From UBA935 sp031556725 (lineage in GTDB: Bacteria; Bacillota; Clostridia; Lachnospirales; Lachnospiraceae): a DNA stretch of 64,000 nt. This document shows, piece after piece, positions 32,237 through 41,302 of the stretch. The notes under the pieces are model-generated. The model did no database searches. It was given only the letters and a program-made list of their open reading frames with translations, and had not been told where the DNA came from. How positions within the stretch are numbered: position 1 is the first letter of the stretch; every line of letters begins with the position of its first letter. Where the stretch lies: contig JAVBSL010000030.1 of assembly GCA_031556725.1 (NCBI GenBank), forward strand, positions 1 to 64,000. Reading direction: 5' to 3'. A program made the position numbers and the translations under genes.

Positions 32237-34093
32237 ATGTTCGATTTTGAAGAAGAACTGAAAAAATTGCCCAAATGTCCCGGCGTTTATATAATGCGTG
32301 ATGAAAAGGACATTATCATTTATGTGGGCAAAGCCGTGAACCTGCACAGTCGTGTCAGGTCTTATTTTCGTAAAATTGTCGGCAGGGGACCGCAGATTGA
32401 TAAAATGGTAAGCCTGATCAACCGATTTGAATATATCGTAACCGATTCCGAACTGGAAGCATTGGTCCTGGAAAACAATCTGATTAAAGAATATTCTCCC
32501 CGGTATAATACCATGTTGAAGGACGATAAAACTTATCCGTATATCAAGGTGACTATGGGAGAAGAGTATCCCCGGGTGCTATTTTCCAGAGAAATGAAAA
32601 AAGACCGTTCCCGCTATTTTGGTCCTTATTCCGGAGCGGCAGCAGTTAAAGAAAGTATTGAATTGATTAATAAGCTGTACCAGCTGCGATCCTGCAATCG
32701 GAATCTGCCTAAGGAAATCGGGAATGACAGAGCCTGCTTGAATTTTCACATTAAGCAATGTTCGGCACCCTGTCAGGGAAACATATCCAAAGAGGAATAC
32801 CAGGGCAGAATCCGGGAAGCAATCGATTTTTTGAATGGAAATTATCAAAGTACTTTAAAAGAGTTAAAGAAAAAAATGGAAGAGGCATCGGAAAATATGG
32901 AGTTTGAAGATGCTATCAGATATCGTGATCTGTATAAAAGTGTACAGGCTGTTGCCCACAAACAAAAGATTACCGACAGCGATGGTGAGGACAAGGATAT
33001 TATCGCACTTGCTTCTGATGAAAATGATGCGGTAGTGCAGGTCTTTTTTATCAGAGGGGGCAAGCTGATCGGCCGGGAGCACTTTTATATGATGCATGTG
33101 ACCGGTACCGGCACCAGCCAGATTCTGTTAGATTTTATCAAACAGTTTTATGCGGGAACGCCCTTTATTCCCCGGGAGCTGATCCTCCAGGAAGAGATAG
33201 AGGACATTGAAGTTTTAGAACAGTGGCTGACGAAAAAGCGGGGCAGCCGGACTTATATCAAGGTACCGAAAATCGGTGATAAAGAGAAAATGGTGGAGTT
33301 GGCAGCCAAGAATGCCCAGTTGGTCTTGAACCAGGACAAAGAACGGATTAAACGGGAAGAAGGCCGGACTATCGGAGCGGTAAAGGAAGTGGCAGCGTGG
33401 CTTGATCTGCCCCTGGCGGAACGGATGGAAGCCTATGATATTTCCAATATCAGTGGTTTTGCCAATGTAGGTTCCATGGTAGTATATGAAAAGGGCAAAC
33501 CCAAGCGCAGCGATTACCGTAAGTTTAAGATTAAGTCAGTAACCGGCCCGGATGATTATGCCTGTATGAAAGAGGTTCTTGCCAGACGCTTTTTGCATGG
33601 AATGGAAGAAAAAGAGTTGGGAAAAGAATTTGACAGTTTTACCAGATTTCCGGATTTGATTTTAATGGATGGCGGTAAAGGACAGGTCAATATAGCTTTG
33701 GAGGTTTTAAGAGAGCTTAAGATCGATATTCCGGTCTGCGGGATGGTGAAGGATGACAATCACCGAACCAGAGGATTATACTATAACAATACGGAAATCC
33801 CCATTGACAGGAACAGCGAAGGCTTTAAGCTGATAACCAGAATTCAGGATGAAGCCCACCGTTTTGCCATCGAATACCATCGTTCCCTGCGCGGGAAGGC
33901 CCAGGTGAAGTCGGTGCTGGATGAAATTCCGGGGGTGGGACCGGCCAGACGAAAAGCATTGATGCGGCATTTCAAATCAATTGATGAATTGAAGGCGGCC
34001 ACCGTGGAGGAGCTTTCTGCGTTACCGGAGATCACCCGCACCACTGCGGAAGAAATATATACTTTTTTTCGAAAAGACTTAGTTCAGGAATGA
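32237..34093 (+). CDS. uvrC: Excinuclease ABC subunit C
   Basis: 618-residue UvrC, the dual-incision nuclease of nucleotide excision repair. The GIY-YIG domain starts at PGVYIMRDEKDIIIYVGKA (residue ~15). A UVR/UvrB-interacting helix lies near 205-235, the RNase H-like domain follows, and the C-terminal helix-hairpin-helix pair has IPGVGPARRKALMRHF. ATG 32237 is used, with GGAG 10 bases upstream; TTG 32222 is the longer alternative. Transcribed from its own promoter, which lies within the ftsH terminator. Confidence 0.96.
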   Translation: MFDFEEELKKLPKCPGVYIMRDEKDIIIYVGKAVNLHSRVRSYFRKIVGRGPQIDKMVSLINRFEYIVTDSELEALVLENNLIKEYSPRYNTMLKDDKTYPYIKVTMGEEYPRVLFSREMKKDRSRYFGPYSGAAAVKESIELINKLYQLRSCNRNLPKEIGNDRACLNFHIKQCSAPCQGNISKEEYQGRIREAIDFLNGNYQSTLKELKKKMEEASENMEFEDAIRYRDLYKSVQAVAHKQKITDSDGEDKDIIALASDENDAVVQVFFIRGGKLIGREHFYMMHVTGTGTSQILLDFIKQFYAGTPFIPRELILQEEIEDIEVLEQWLTKKRGSRTYIKVPKIGDKEKMVELAAKNAQLVLNQDKERIKREEGRTIGAVKEVAAWLDLPLAERMEAYDISNISGFANVGSMVVYEKGKPKRSDYRKFKIKSVTGPDDYACMKEVLARRFLHGMEEKELGKEFDSFTRFPDLILMDGGKGQVNIALEVLRELKIDIPVCGMVKDDNHRTRGLYYNNTEIPIDRNSEGFKLITRIQDEAHRFAIEYHRSLRGKAQVKSVLDEIPGVGPARRKALMRHFKSIDELKAATVEELSALPEITRTTAEEIYTFFRKDLVQE

Positions 34094-34122
34094 TTGTTAT
34101 AAAACATATTATATGATACAAT
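34094..34122 (+). promoter_or_regulatory. Promoter of the hprK cluster
   Basis: TTGTTA (34094-34099), 17-bp spacer and TACAAT (34117-34122) directly follow the uvrC stop codon and should drive hprK and the five genes behind it. Confidence 0.6.
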
Positions 34123-34152
34123 ATTAAAGGCTTAAAAAAGGAGAGTAAAAGT

Positions 34153-35097
34153 ATGGCAAGTGTAAGTTTAGTTAAAATTATTGAAAAAATGAAGCTCACG
34201 AATCTGACGCCGGAGATCGATATTTCCAAGACAAAGATTACACAGCCGGATATCAACCGTCCGGCCTTACAGTTGGCAGGATATTTTGAGCATTACGAGG
34301 CTACCCGTCTGCAGATTATCGGATTTGTAGAGTATACCTATATGCAGGGACTTTCCCCGGAACGAAAAGAGGAAATATATAACCAGCTATTATCCTGTGA
34401 TATTCCGGTAATTGTTTTTTGCCGGGAATTGCAGCCGGATGATTTGTTTTTAAAGATTGCCGTGGAAAAACAAGTACCGCTGTTGATGACCAAGAAGGCC
34501 ACATCTTCTTTTATGGCAGAAATTATCCGCTGGCTGAATGTGAAGCTGGCGCCTTGTATTTCTGTTCATGGAGTACTGGTAGACGTTTTCGGTGAAGGTG
34601 TATTGATCACCGGCGAAAGCGGCATCGGTAAATCGGAAGCGGCTCTGGAACTGATTAAGCGGGGACACCGTCTGGTAACCGACGATGCGGTGGAGATCCG
34701 TAAGGTAAGTGACGATACCCTGATTGGCTCGGCGCCTGATATTACCAAGCATTTTATTGAGCTTAGAGGTATCGGTATTGTCGATATAAAGACCCTGTTC
34801 GGTGTTTCCAGTGTTAAGGATACTCAGAGTATCGACCTGGTGATCCGTTTGGAGGATTGGAATAAAGAGCGGGAATATGACCGGCTTGGCCTGGAAGAAG
34901 AATTTACGGAGTACCTGGGAAATAAAGTGGTATGCCATAGTATTCCTATCAGACCGGGACGTAATGTGGCCTTGATCTGTGAGTCCGCAGCCGTAAATCA
35001 CCGTCAGAAAAAGATGGGATATAATGCGGCGCAGGAATTGTATCGCCGGGTGCAGGATTCGCTGTCACGTAAAAGAGAAGATGAGGAAGACGAATAG
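34153..35097 (+). CDS. hprK: HPr kinase/phosphorylase
   Basis: 314-residue bifunctional enzyme that phosphorylates and dephosphorylates Ser46 of HPr and Crh, controlling carbon catabolite repression. Walker A GESGIGKSE is near residue 154 and the family signature ELRGIGIVDIKTLFG near 204. AAAAAAGGAGAGTAAAAGT precedes the ATG. It opens a run of hprK-glcK-murB-rapZ-whiA-crh. A Crh-like substrate is encoded in the same run. Confidence 0.95.
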   Translation: MASVSLVKIIEKMKLTNLTPEIDISKTKITQPDINRPALQLAGYFEHYEATRLQIIGFVEYTYMQGLSPERKEEIYNQLLSCDIPVIVFCRELQPDDLFLKIAVEKQVPLLMTKKATSSFMAEIIRWLNVKLAPCISVHGVLVDVFGEGVLITGESGIGKSEAALELIKRGHRLVTDDAVEIRKVSDDTLIGSAPDITKHFIELRGIGIVDIKTLFGVSSVKDTQSIDLVIRLEDWNKEREYDRLGLEEEFTEYLGNKVVCHSIPIRPGRNVALICESAAVNHRQKKMGYNAAQELYRRVQDSLSRKREDEEDE

Positions 35098-35110
35098 GGA
35101 GGAAAGATAG

Positions 35111-36058
35111 ATGAGCAAGTATGTATTCGGCGTAGACGTGGGGGGAACCTCAGTCAAAATGGGCTTGTTTGATACGGCCGGAAATGTGTTGGATAAATGG
35201 GAAGTCTCTACTAACACAGCAGATAAAGGCAGTCATATTCTGCCGGATATTGCCGCCAGTATCAAAGCCAAAATGACAGTAAAAGGAATCGGTCAAGAGG
35301 AAGTAGCCGGTGTGGGAATCGGAACACCGGGACCGGTAGATAAAAAAGGTACCGTATATAATGCCGTAAATCTGGGATGGGGCACCTTCAATATTCCGGA
35401 GGTGATGAGCGGTTTGTTGGATGGTATGCACGTAGAAGCCGGAAATGATGCTAATGTAGCCGCCCTTGGTGAAATGTGGAAAGGCGGCGGGCAAGGCTAT
35501 CAAAATATTGTTATGGTAACACTGGGAACCGGCGTAGGCGGCGGTATTATCGCTGATGGCGAAATGGTAACCGGAGCCAAGGGAGCAGCCGGTGAAATCG
35601 GTCATATCCATGTAGAGGATCAGGAAGCTGAAAGCTGTAACTGCAACTGTAAAGGATGTCTGGAACAGTATACTTCGGCAACCGGAATTGCCAGACTGGC
35701 TAACCGGATGTTAAGTGCCAGTGATCAACCCAGCAGTCTCAGAGGGCATAATATTTCAGCAAAATCGGTATTTGATGCGGTAAAAGCCGGAGATGCATTG
35801 GCCAAAGAAGTGGCAGAAAAATTTGGCGAGTATTTGGGGAAAGCCCTTTCCGTTATTGCCGGCGTGGTCAATCCGGAAGCATTTGTAATCGGCGGCGGAG
35901 TTTCAAAAGCCGGGAATATTTTGTTTGATTATATCGTACCCTATTATAACAAGACAGTATTTTTAGGCTGCAAGGATGTAAAGTTTACCTTAGCCACATT
36001 GGAAAATGATGCCGGTATTTATGGTGCGGCCAAATTAGTACTGGATAATGAAAAATAG
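35111..36058 (+). CDS. glcK: ROK-family glucokinase
   Basis: 315-residue sugar kinase, most likely glucokinase (ATP-dependent glucose to glucose-6-phosphate). The N-terminal phosphate loop GVDVGGTSVKMGLFD, the sugar-binding segment GAAGEIGHIHVE near residue 156, and the ROK zinc cluster CNCNCKGCLEQYTSATG are all visible. It starts 13 bp after hprK with AGGGAGGAAAGATAG upstream. Placement between hprK and murB links glucose phosphorylation to catabolite control. Confidence 0.9.
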   Translation: MSKYVFGVDVGGTSVKMGLFDTAGNVLDKWEVSTNTADKGSHILPDIAASIKAKMTVKGIGQEEVAGVGIGTPGPVDKKGTVYNAVNLGWGTFNIPEVMSGLLDGMHVEAGNDANVAALGEMWKGGGQGYQNIVMVTLGTGVGGGIIADGEMVTGAKGAAGEIGHIHVEDQEAESCNCNCKGCLEQYTSATGIARLANRMLSASDQPSSLRGHNISAKSVFDAVKAGDALAKEVAEKFGEYLGKALSVIAGVVNPEAFVIGGGVSKAGNILFDYIVPYYNKTVFLGCKDVKFTLATLENDAGIYGAAKLVLDNEK

Positions 36059-36074
36059 CGGGAGTTAAGTAAGA

Positions 36075-36989
36075 ATGGTAAACAAGGCTATATATGATTA
36101 TATACAGCAGATTGTTCCGCAGGAGGATATTCTGCAGAACGAACCCTTAAACAAACATACAACCTTCAGAGTGGGCGGGGAAGCGGATCTGTTTATTAAG
36201 CTTAGCAATAAAGAACAGCTTATTCGTCTGATTCCATTTTTGAAAAAGGTTGAGATAGACTTTTTTATTTTGGGAAATGGCAGCAATGTGCTGGTCAGTG
36301 ACAACGGTTATCGGGGAGCAATACTGCACATAGGGGACCGGATGAGCGAAATAACGGTTAACGGAAACATGGTTACAGCCCAGTCCGGTGCGCTTATGTC
36401 AAAGGTTGCCAAGTGTGCACTGGAGCATTCCCTCACCGGTCTGGAATTTGCTTCCGGTATTCCGGGAACCATTGGCGGCGGGGTGATGATGAATGCCGGT
36501 GCCTATGAGGGTGAAATCGGGCAGATTACCCATTCCGTCCTGATCATGAACGAAGCCGGTGAATTGATGGAACTGGATCACGATTTTATGGAATTCGGGT
36601 ATCGTACCAGTGTGGTTAAGAACCGGCCCTATGTGGTACTGGAAGTGACTCTTGAGTTGTCCTCCGGTGATCGGGAAACGATTAAAACCAAAATGGAGCA
36701 GCTGGCGATACAGCGCCGTGAAAAGCAGCCGCTGGAATATCCCAGTGCCGGCAGTACTTTTAAACGCCCCCGGGGCCATTATGCCGGGAAATTGATTATG
36801 GATGCCGGCTTGCGTGGATTCAGTATTGGCGGTGCCTGCGTGTCAGAGAAGCACTGTGGGTTTGTGGTCAACAAAGGTGGTGCAACGGCAGCGGATATAT
36901 TGGAAGTGATTAAAGAAGTTCAGGATCGGGTATATGATCGTTTTGATGTTACATTGGAGCGGGAAGTGATTTGTTTGGGGGATTTTTAA
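36075..36989 (+). CDS. murB: UDP-N-acetylenolpyruvoylglucosamine reductase
   Basis: 304-residue FAD enzyme that makes UDP-MurNAc for peptidoglycan. FAD-binding patterns include FRVGGEADLFI and LGNGSNVLVSDNGY, followed by GLEFASGIPGTIGGGVMMNAGAYEGE. The C-terminal catalytic YPSAGSTFKRP is intact, which is the single-domain type II MurB layout. It starts 16 bp after glcK. Confidence 0.95.
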   Translation: MVNKAIYDYIQQIVPQEDILQNEPLNKHTTFRVGGEADLFIKLSNKEQLIRLIPFLKKVEIDFFILGNGSNVLVSDNGYRGAILHIGDRMSEITVNGNMVTAQSGALMSKVAKCALEHSLTGLEFASGIPGTIGGGVMMNAGAYEGEIGQITHSVLIMNEAGELMELDHDFMEFGYRTSVVKNRPYVVLEVTLELSSGDRETIKTKMEQLAIQRREKQPLEYPSAGSTFKRPRGHYAGKLIMDAGLRGFSIGGACVSEKHCGFVVNKGGATAADILEVIKEVQDRVYDRFDVTLEREVICLGDF

Positions 36990-37019
36990 TTAACGAAGGA
37001 CGCAGAAGGAGGTACGGTT

Positions 37020-37883
37020 GTGAGATTTGTGATAGTGACCGGGATGAGCGGAGGCGGCAAACGTACTGCATTGAAAATGCTGGAAGATGTGGGTTATTAT
37101 TGTGTAGACAATTTGCCGGTTCCTTTGATTGATAAATTTGTGGAGTTGATCGGAACCCAAAACGGAGAAATTACGAAAGTGGCTTTGGGACTGGATGTAC
37201 GCGTTGACCAGCCTTTTGGGGACGCACAAAAAGTTCTGGAAAAACTTAAGGATAGAGGATATAAATATGAGATTCTTTTTATGGATGCCAGCGAGAGTGT
37301 TCTGCTGAATCGTTATAAGGAATCCCGAAGAATGCATCCCCTTGCACCGGAAGGAAGAGTAGAAGACGGAGTACTGCGGGAAAAAGCGATTTTAGAAGAT
37401 ATTAAGAAGAAATCGAATTATGTGATTGACACGTCACACTTGCTGACGCGAGAGTTAAAAGAAGAAATTGACCGTATTTTTGTCAGAAACGAAGAATATA
37501 ATAGTCTCATAGTTAATATTGTATCTTTCGGATTTAAAAATGGTATTCTGGCGGATGCGGATTTAATATTTGATGTACGTTTTTTACCTAATCCCTTTTA
37601 CATTGATGAATTGAAGCATAAAACCGGTAATGATACCGAAGTACGGGATTATGTAATGGGGCATGAGGCGGCAGGGGTTTTTTTGGAAAAATTGACTGAT
37701 ATGGTCAATTTTCTTGTGCCCGGCTACGTTATAGAAGGAAAATATCAATTAATTATCGGGATTGGATGTACCGGCGGTAAGCATCGCAGCGTGACGCTGG
37801 CCAATGAACTGTACAAGCAGATGAAAGACAAGGGAAATTACGGTTTGAAGATTTCCCACAGAGATATCGACAAGAGGAGGTAG
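37020..37883 (+). CDS. rapZ: RapZ/YvcJ-family nucleotide-binding protein
   Basis: 287-residue RapZ-family protein (YvcJ in Bacillus). The start is GTG at 37020 with AGAAGGAGGTACGGTT upstream. The P-loop is present but altered: G8 M S G G G K14 R15, with Arg where Ser/Thr normally binds Mg-ATP. The C-terminal domain has IGIGCTGGKHRSVTLANEL. In enterobacteria RapZ guides an RNA; in Bacillus the protein binds GTP. YvcK, usually next, is not between rapZ and whiA here. Confidence 0.9.
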   Translation: MRFVIVTGMSGGGKRTALKMLEDVGYYCVDNLPVPLIDKFVELIGTQNGEITKVALGLDVRVDQPFGDAQKVLEKLKDRGYKYEILFMDASESVLLNRYKESRRMHPLAPEGRVEDGVLREKAILEDIKKKSNYVIDTSHLLTRELKEEIDRIFVRNEEYNSLIVNIVSFGFKNGILADADLIFDVRFLPNPFYIDELKHKTGNDTEVRDYVMGHEAAGVFLEKLTDMVNFLVPGYVIEGKYQLIIGIGCTGGKHRSVTLANELYKQMKDKGNYGLKISHRDIDKRR

Positions 37884-37887
37884 ACAT

Positions 37888-38760
37888 ATGTCCTTTTCCT
37901 CAGAAGTAAAAGAAGAACTGGCGGCAATTGTTCCGCCTGCAAGGCACTGCCAATTGGCAGAATTGGCAGCGATTGTCCATTTGTGCAGCGATATTACCCG
38001 TCAGGAAAATGGGGAAGCGTTGATTAAGTTACAGACGGAAAATGAAGCTATTTGCAGAAAGTACTTTACTTTATTGAGAAAAGCATTTATTATAGATACG
38101 GATGTCGTTAAGATTCTTCAAGCAATCAGATTGTTTGAGGGAACTGAGCAGGTACATGACTTAAAGGACGGCGTCAGTTCCCTTTTAATAAAAAACACCT
38201 GCTGCAGAAGGGCATATCTCAGAGGGGCATTTATTTGCACCGGTTCCATGAGTGATCCCCGGAAAAGCTACCATTTAGAGTTTGTCTGCAACGACGAAAG
38301 ACAGGCTGAACAGCTTCAGGAAATGCTGAAAGGTTTTGCACTGGATGCAAAGATCATACAGCGGAAGAAGTATTATGTGGTGTATTTAAAGGAAGGCGCA
38401 GGAATTGTTGATTTGTTAAATATAATGGGAGCGCATCTTTCTTTGATGGACCTGGAAAATCTACGGATCGAAAAGGAAGTAAGAAATTCCATTAACCGTC
38501 AGGTTAATTGTGAAGCAGCTAACATTACCAAGACAGTGACAGCTGCTTCTAAACAAATAGAGGATATAACGGTCTTAAAAGAAAAGTATGGCTTTGAAAA
38601 CCTGCCGGACGGCTTGCGTGAGATGGCAGAAATAAGATTAGAGTATCCGGAAAGTTCATTGAAAGAACTGGGGGGATATTTGAGTCCGCCGGTAGGCAAA
38701 TCCGGTGTGAATCATAGGTTACGAAAATTAAGTGAGTTGGCTGACAAACTTCGAGCCTGA
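37888..38760 (+). CDS. whiA: DNA-binding protein WhiA
   Basis: 290-residue WhiA with an N-terminal LAGLIDADG-type scaffold (YLRGAFICTGSMSDPRKSYHLE near residue 110) and a C-terminal helix-turn-helix (SLKELGGYLSPPVGKSGVNH). It affects sporulation in actinomycetes and cell division and growth in Bacillus. It starts 4 bp after rapZ with AGAGGAGGTAGACAT upstream, and it is followed by the Crh-like gene. Confidence 0.95.
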   Translation: MSFSSEVKEELAAIVPPARHCQLAELAAIVHLCSDITRQENGEALIKLQTENEAICRKYFTLLRKAFIIDTDVVKILQAIRLFEGTEQVHDLKDGVSSLLIKNTCCRRAYLRGAFICTGSMSDPRKSYHLEFVCNDERQAEQLQEMLKGFALDAKIIQRKKYYVVYLKEGAGIVDLLNIMGAHLSLMDLENLRIEKEVRNSINRQVNCEAANITKTVTAASKQIEDITVLKEKYGFENLPDGLREMAEIRLEYPESSLKELGGYLSPPVGKSGVNHRLRKLSELADKLRA

Positions 38761-38787
38761 GGGCCGGTTTGTAAAGGAGGAGAAGAA

Positions 38788-39039
38788 ATGGTTGAAAAAT
38801 CTATGGTAGTTGGTCTGGAAAGCGGTCTGGAGGCAAGGCCTATTGCGGTTTTGGTTCAGGTGGCAAGCAAGTACGAGAGTTCGGTATACATTGTTTCCGG
38901 CGACAAGAAAGTAAATGCCAAGAGCATTATGGGAATGATGGGCCTGGGCCTTGCAAACGGTGAAAACGTAACAATAGTTACCGAAGGCAGTGACGAGGCA
39001 GAAGCGGCAGCCGATATCGAAAAATATTTGCAGGCATAA
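38788..39039 (+). CDS. crh: HPr-like regulator lacking His15 (Crh-like)
   Basis: 83-residue HPr-fold protein. The active His15 of HPr is Glu15 here (GLEARPIAV in place of the usual HARPA), so it cannot carry phosphate in the PTS. Ser46 (KKVNAKSIMGMMGLG) is kept, which is the HprK target. This is the profile of Crh, the catabolite co-repressor partner of CcpA; Bacillus Crh has Gln15. The synteny rapZ-whiA-crh matches Bacillus yvcJ-yvcK-yvcL-crh minus yvcK. The TAAAGGAGGAGAAGAA leader is strong. Confidence 0.85.
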   Translation: MVEKSMVVGLESGLEARPIAVLVQVASKYESSVYIVSGDKKVNAKSIMGMMGLGLANGENVTIVTEGSDEAEAAADIEKYLQA

Positions 39040-39058
39040 AAAAATAATCGGATTTTTA

Positions 39059-39092
39059 AAAAAGAGGCATTCTTCGCGGAGTGCCTTTTTTG
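39059..39092 (+). terminator. Terminator of hprK-crh run
   Basis: AAAAAAGAGGCATTC pairs with GAGTGCCTTTTTT (one bulge, one G-U) around a short CG-containing loop, ending in six T, 20 bases after the crh stop. Confidence 0.75.
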
Positions 39093-39131
39093 AATTTATG
39101 ATCTTTTAATAAATTCTTATGAAACGAAATA

Positions 39132-39159
39132 TTGCGTAATAGGAAAAAGATGGTACAAT
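39132..39159 (+). promoter_or_regulatory. Promoter of the lipid kinase gene
   Basis: TTGCGT (39132-39137), 16-bp spacer and TACAAT (39154-39159), followed by ATAGGAGGTTGTCAAG as the ribosome-binding site of the gene at 39183. Confidence 0.6.
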
Positions 39160-39182
39160 TGCATTAATAGGAGGTTGTCAAG

Positions 39183-40082
39183 ATGAAGATGCTTTTTATA
39201 TATAATCCGCGTGCCGGCAAGGCACAAATCAGAAGTAATCTGCTGGATATTGTCGACATTTTTGCCAAGGCCGGTTATGAGGTGACAGCTTACCCCACTC
39301 AAGCTCCCGGGGATGCGATCCGAGCCGTCAGAAAAGTGCAGCCGGAGAGCTTTGATCTGATTGTCTGCAGCGGCGGCGACGGTACTCTGGATGAAGTGGT
39401 AACCGGCATGATGCAGTGCAATCTTAGTATTCCGATTGGTTATGTGCCGGCCGGCAGCACCAACGATTTTGCCCAGAGCCTTCAGATTCCCAAGAATATG
39501 ATTAAAGCGGCGGAGGGAATTGTTATAGGTGATACGTTTGCCTGTGACATTGGGATTTTCAATGATGATATCTTTGTATATATTGCGGCCTTTGGCATAT
39601 TTACGGATGTTTCTTATGAGACCAGACAGGATATGAAAAATATGCTGGGACACATGGCATATATTCTGGAGGGGATGAAACGGCTGCCATCAATGAAGTC
39701 CTATCGAGTGAAGGTAATTAGTGATCAATTGGAAATAGAAGAAGACTTTTTGTTCGGAATGATTACGAATTCAACTTCGGTTGGCGGATTTAAAAATATT
39801 ACCGGCAAAAATGTAGAGTTAGATGATGGCGAGTTTGAAGTTACCCTGATTAAGATGCCGAAGAATGCAGGGGAATTAAATACCCTGATGGCGGCATTTG
39901 TTAACCGCAATATCAATGCGGAGTGTATGTACTGTTTTAAAACGTCGCATTTAATCATAGAAGCGCAGGAGGATATTCCCTGGACATTGGACGGTGAGTT
40001 TGGCGGAAAGCATAACAAGGTTACCATTACCAACGCCAAAAAGGCCCTGGAAATCCGGGGAGCCGGAATAGTTGGTGATTAA
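39183..40082 (+). CDS. YegS/DgkB-family lipid kinase
   Basis: 299-residue diacylglycerol-kinase-fold enzyme that phosphorylates a lipid such as diacylglycerol, probably recycling it for phospholipid synthesis. The N-terminal YNPRAGKAQ and nucleotide-binding CSGGDGTLDEVV near residue 61, GSTNDFAQSL, and the late DGEFGG segment are all present. It stands alone between the crh terminator and the aldolase gene. Confidence 0.9.
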   Translation: MKMLFIYNPRAGKAQIRSNLLDIVDIFAKAGYEVTAYPTQAPGDAIRAVRKVQPESFDLIVCSGGDGTLDEVVTGMMQCNLSIPIGYVPAGSTNDFAQSLQIPKNMIKAAEGIVIGDTFACDIGIFNDDIFVYIAAFGIFTDVSYETRQDMKNMLGHMAYILEGMKRLPSMKSYRVKVISDQLEIEEDFLFGMITNSTSVGGFKNITGKNVELDDGEFEVTLIKMPKNAGELNTLMAAFVNRNINAECMYCFKTSHLIIEAQEDIPWTLDGEFGGKHNKVTITNAKKALEIRGAGIVGD

Positions 40083-40179
40083 ACCGATAAAAATTCATAT
40101 TCCTTATTTCTTTTTTGGAAAGAATGGGTTATAATAGGTAGCGATGAAAATGTTATAAATTTAACGGAGGTAGAATAAA

Positions 40180-41043
40180 ATGTTAGTTTCAGCAACCGAA
40201 ATGCTTCAAAAAGCAAAAGCCGGCCATTATGCAGTCGGACAGTTCAACATCAACAACCTAGAGTGGACAAAAGCAGTCCTGTTAACAGCGCAGGAAAACA
40301 ACTCTCCTGTTATCCTCGGTGTATCCGAAGGCGCAGGCAAGTACATGGGTGGATATAATACCGTAGTTGGTATGGTTTCCAATATGATCAAAGATCAGAA
40401 CATTACCGTTCCGGTAGCTCTGCACTTAGATCACGGCAGCTACGATCACTGCTATAAATGTATCGAAGCCGGATTCTCATCAGTTATGTTCGATGGTTCT
40501 CACTATCCTATCGATGAGAATGTTGCTAAGACCACAGAGTTGGTTGCAGCAGCACATGCAAAGGGTATTTCCATCGAAGCCGAAGTAGGTTCTATCGGCG
40601 GTGAAGAAGATGGCGTAGTAGGCGCAGGTGAATGTGCGGATCCCGCAGAGTGTAAAGCAATTGCTGATCTTGGTATTGACTTCCTGGCAGCAGGTATTGG
40701 TAACATTCATGGTAAATATCCTGCAAACTGGGCTGGTTTATCTTTTGAAACCCTGGATGCTATCCAGAAATTAACCGGGGACATGCCCTTAGTACTTCAT
40801 GGCGGTACCGGCATCTCTACCGAGATGATCCAGAAAGCAATCTCTCTGGGCGTTGCCAAGATTAATGTTAATACAGAGTGCCAGCTGACCTTTGCGGCTG
40901 CTACCCGTAAATACATTGAAGCAGGCAAAGACTTAGAAGGCAAAGGATTTGATCCTCGTAAACTTCTTGCTCCCGGTTTTGAAGCAATTAAAGCAACTGT
41001 AAAAGAAAAGATGGAAATCTTCGGATCTATCAACAAAGCTTAA
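40180..41043 (+). CDS. fba: Class II fructose-bisphosphate aldolase
   Basis: 287-residue zinc aldolase of glycolysis and gluconeogenesis. Zinc and catalytic motifs are visible: LHLDHGSYDH near residue 87, IEAEVGSIGGEEDG, GNIHGKY, and VLHGGTGIS near 206. Codon use is strongly biased to common codons, as in a highly expressed gene. TATAAT at 40131-40136 is a candidate -10 and AACGGAGGTAGAATAAA the ribosome-binding site. A strong terminator follows. Confidence 0.97.
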   Translation: MLVSATEMLQKAKAGHYAVGQFNINNLEWTKAVLLTAQENNSPVILGVSEGAGKYMGGYNTVVGMVSNMIKDQNITVPVALHLDHGSYDHCYKCIEAGFSSVMFDGSHYPIDENVAKTTELVAAAHAKGISIEAEVGSIGGEEDGVVGAGECADPAECKAIADLGIDFLAAGIGNIHGKYPANWAGLSFETLDAIQKLTGDMPLVLHGGTGISTEMIQKAISLGVAKINVNTECQLTFAAATRKYIEAGKDLEGKGFDPRKLLAPGFEAIKATVKEKMEIFGSINKA

Positions 41044-41055
41044 TTTCAATCTAAG

Positions 41056-41082
41056 CGGGCCAGTACTTTGGTACTGGCCCGT
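41056..41082 (+). terminator. fba terminator
   Basis: Perfect 11-bp stem CGGGCCAGTAC / GTACTGGCCCG with a TTTG loop, 12 bases after the aldolase stop. The T-tract is weak (TTCATAATTTG), but the stem is very stable. Confidence 0.75.
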
Positions 41083-41234
41083 TCATAATTTGTTCATATT
41101 TAATTTAAAAACATTTCATTAGTTCATCATTCTTTAGACATTTATATCCCCTATAATAAGTTTATAAGATACAACAACAACTAAACCGCTTACAACAGTA
41201 TTAATAATACTATTAATAACTTTTTCATAATAAA

Positions 41235-41262
41235 TGCCAGGTAAATTCCAATTTACCTGGCA
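41235..41262. repeat. Perfect 13-bp palindrome
   Basis: TGCCAGGTAAATT and AATTTACCTGGCA separated by CC. It follows 150 bp of AT-rich, gene-free sequence after fba and directly precedes the repeat-rich patch. It lacks a T-tract on either side, so it may be a repeat end rather than a terminator. Confidence 0.7.
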
Positions 41263-41302
41263 TCCTCCCTTTTCTGGGGGGATTTTTTTGGTGGAAGGAT
41301 AC

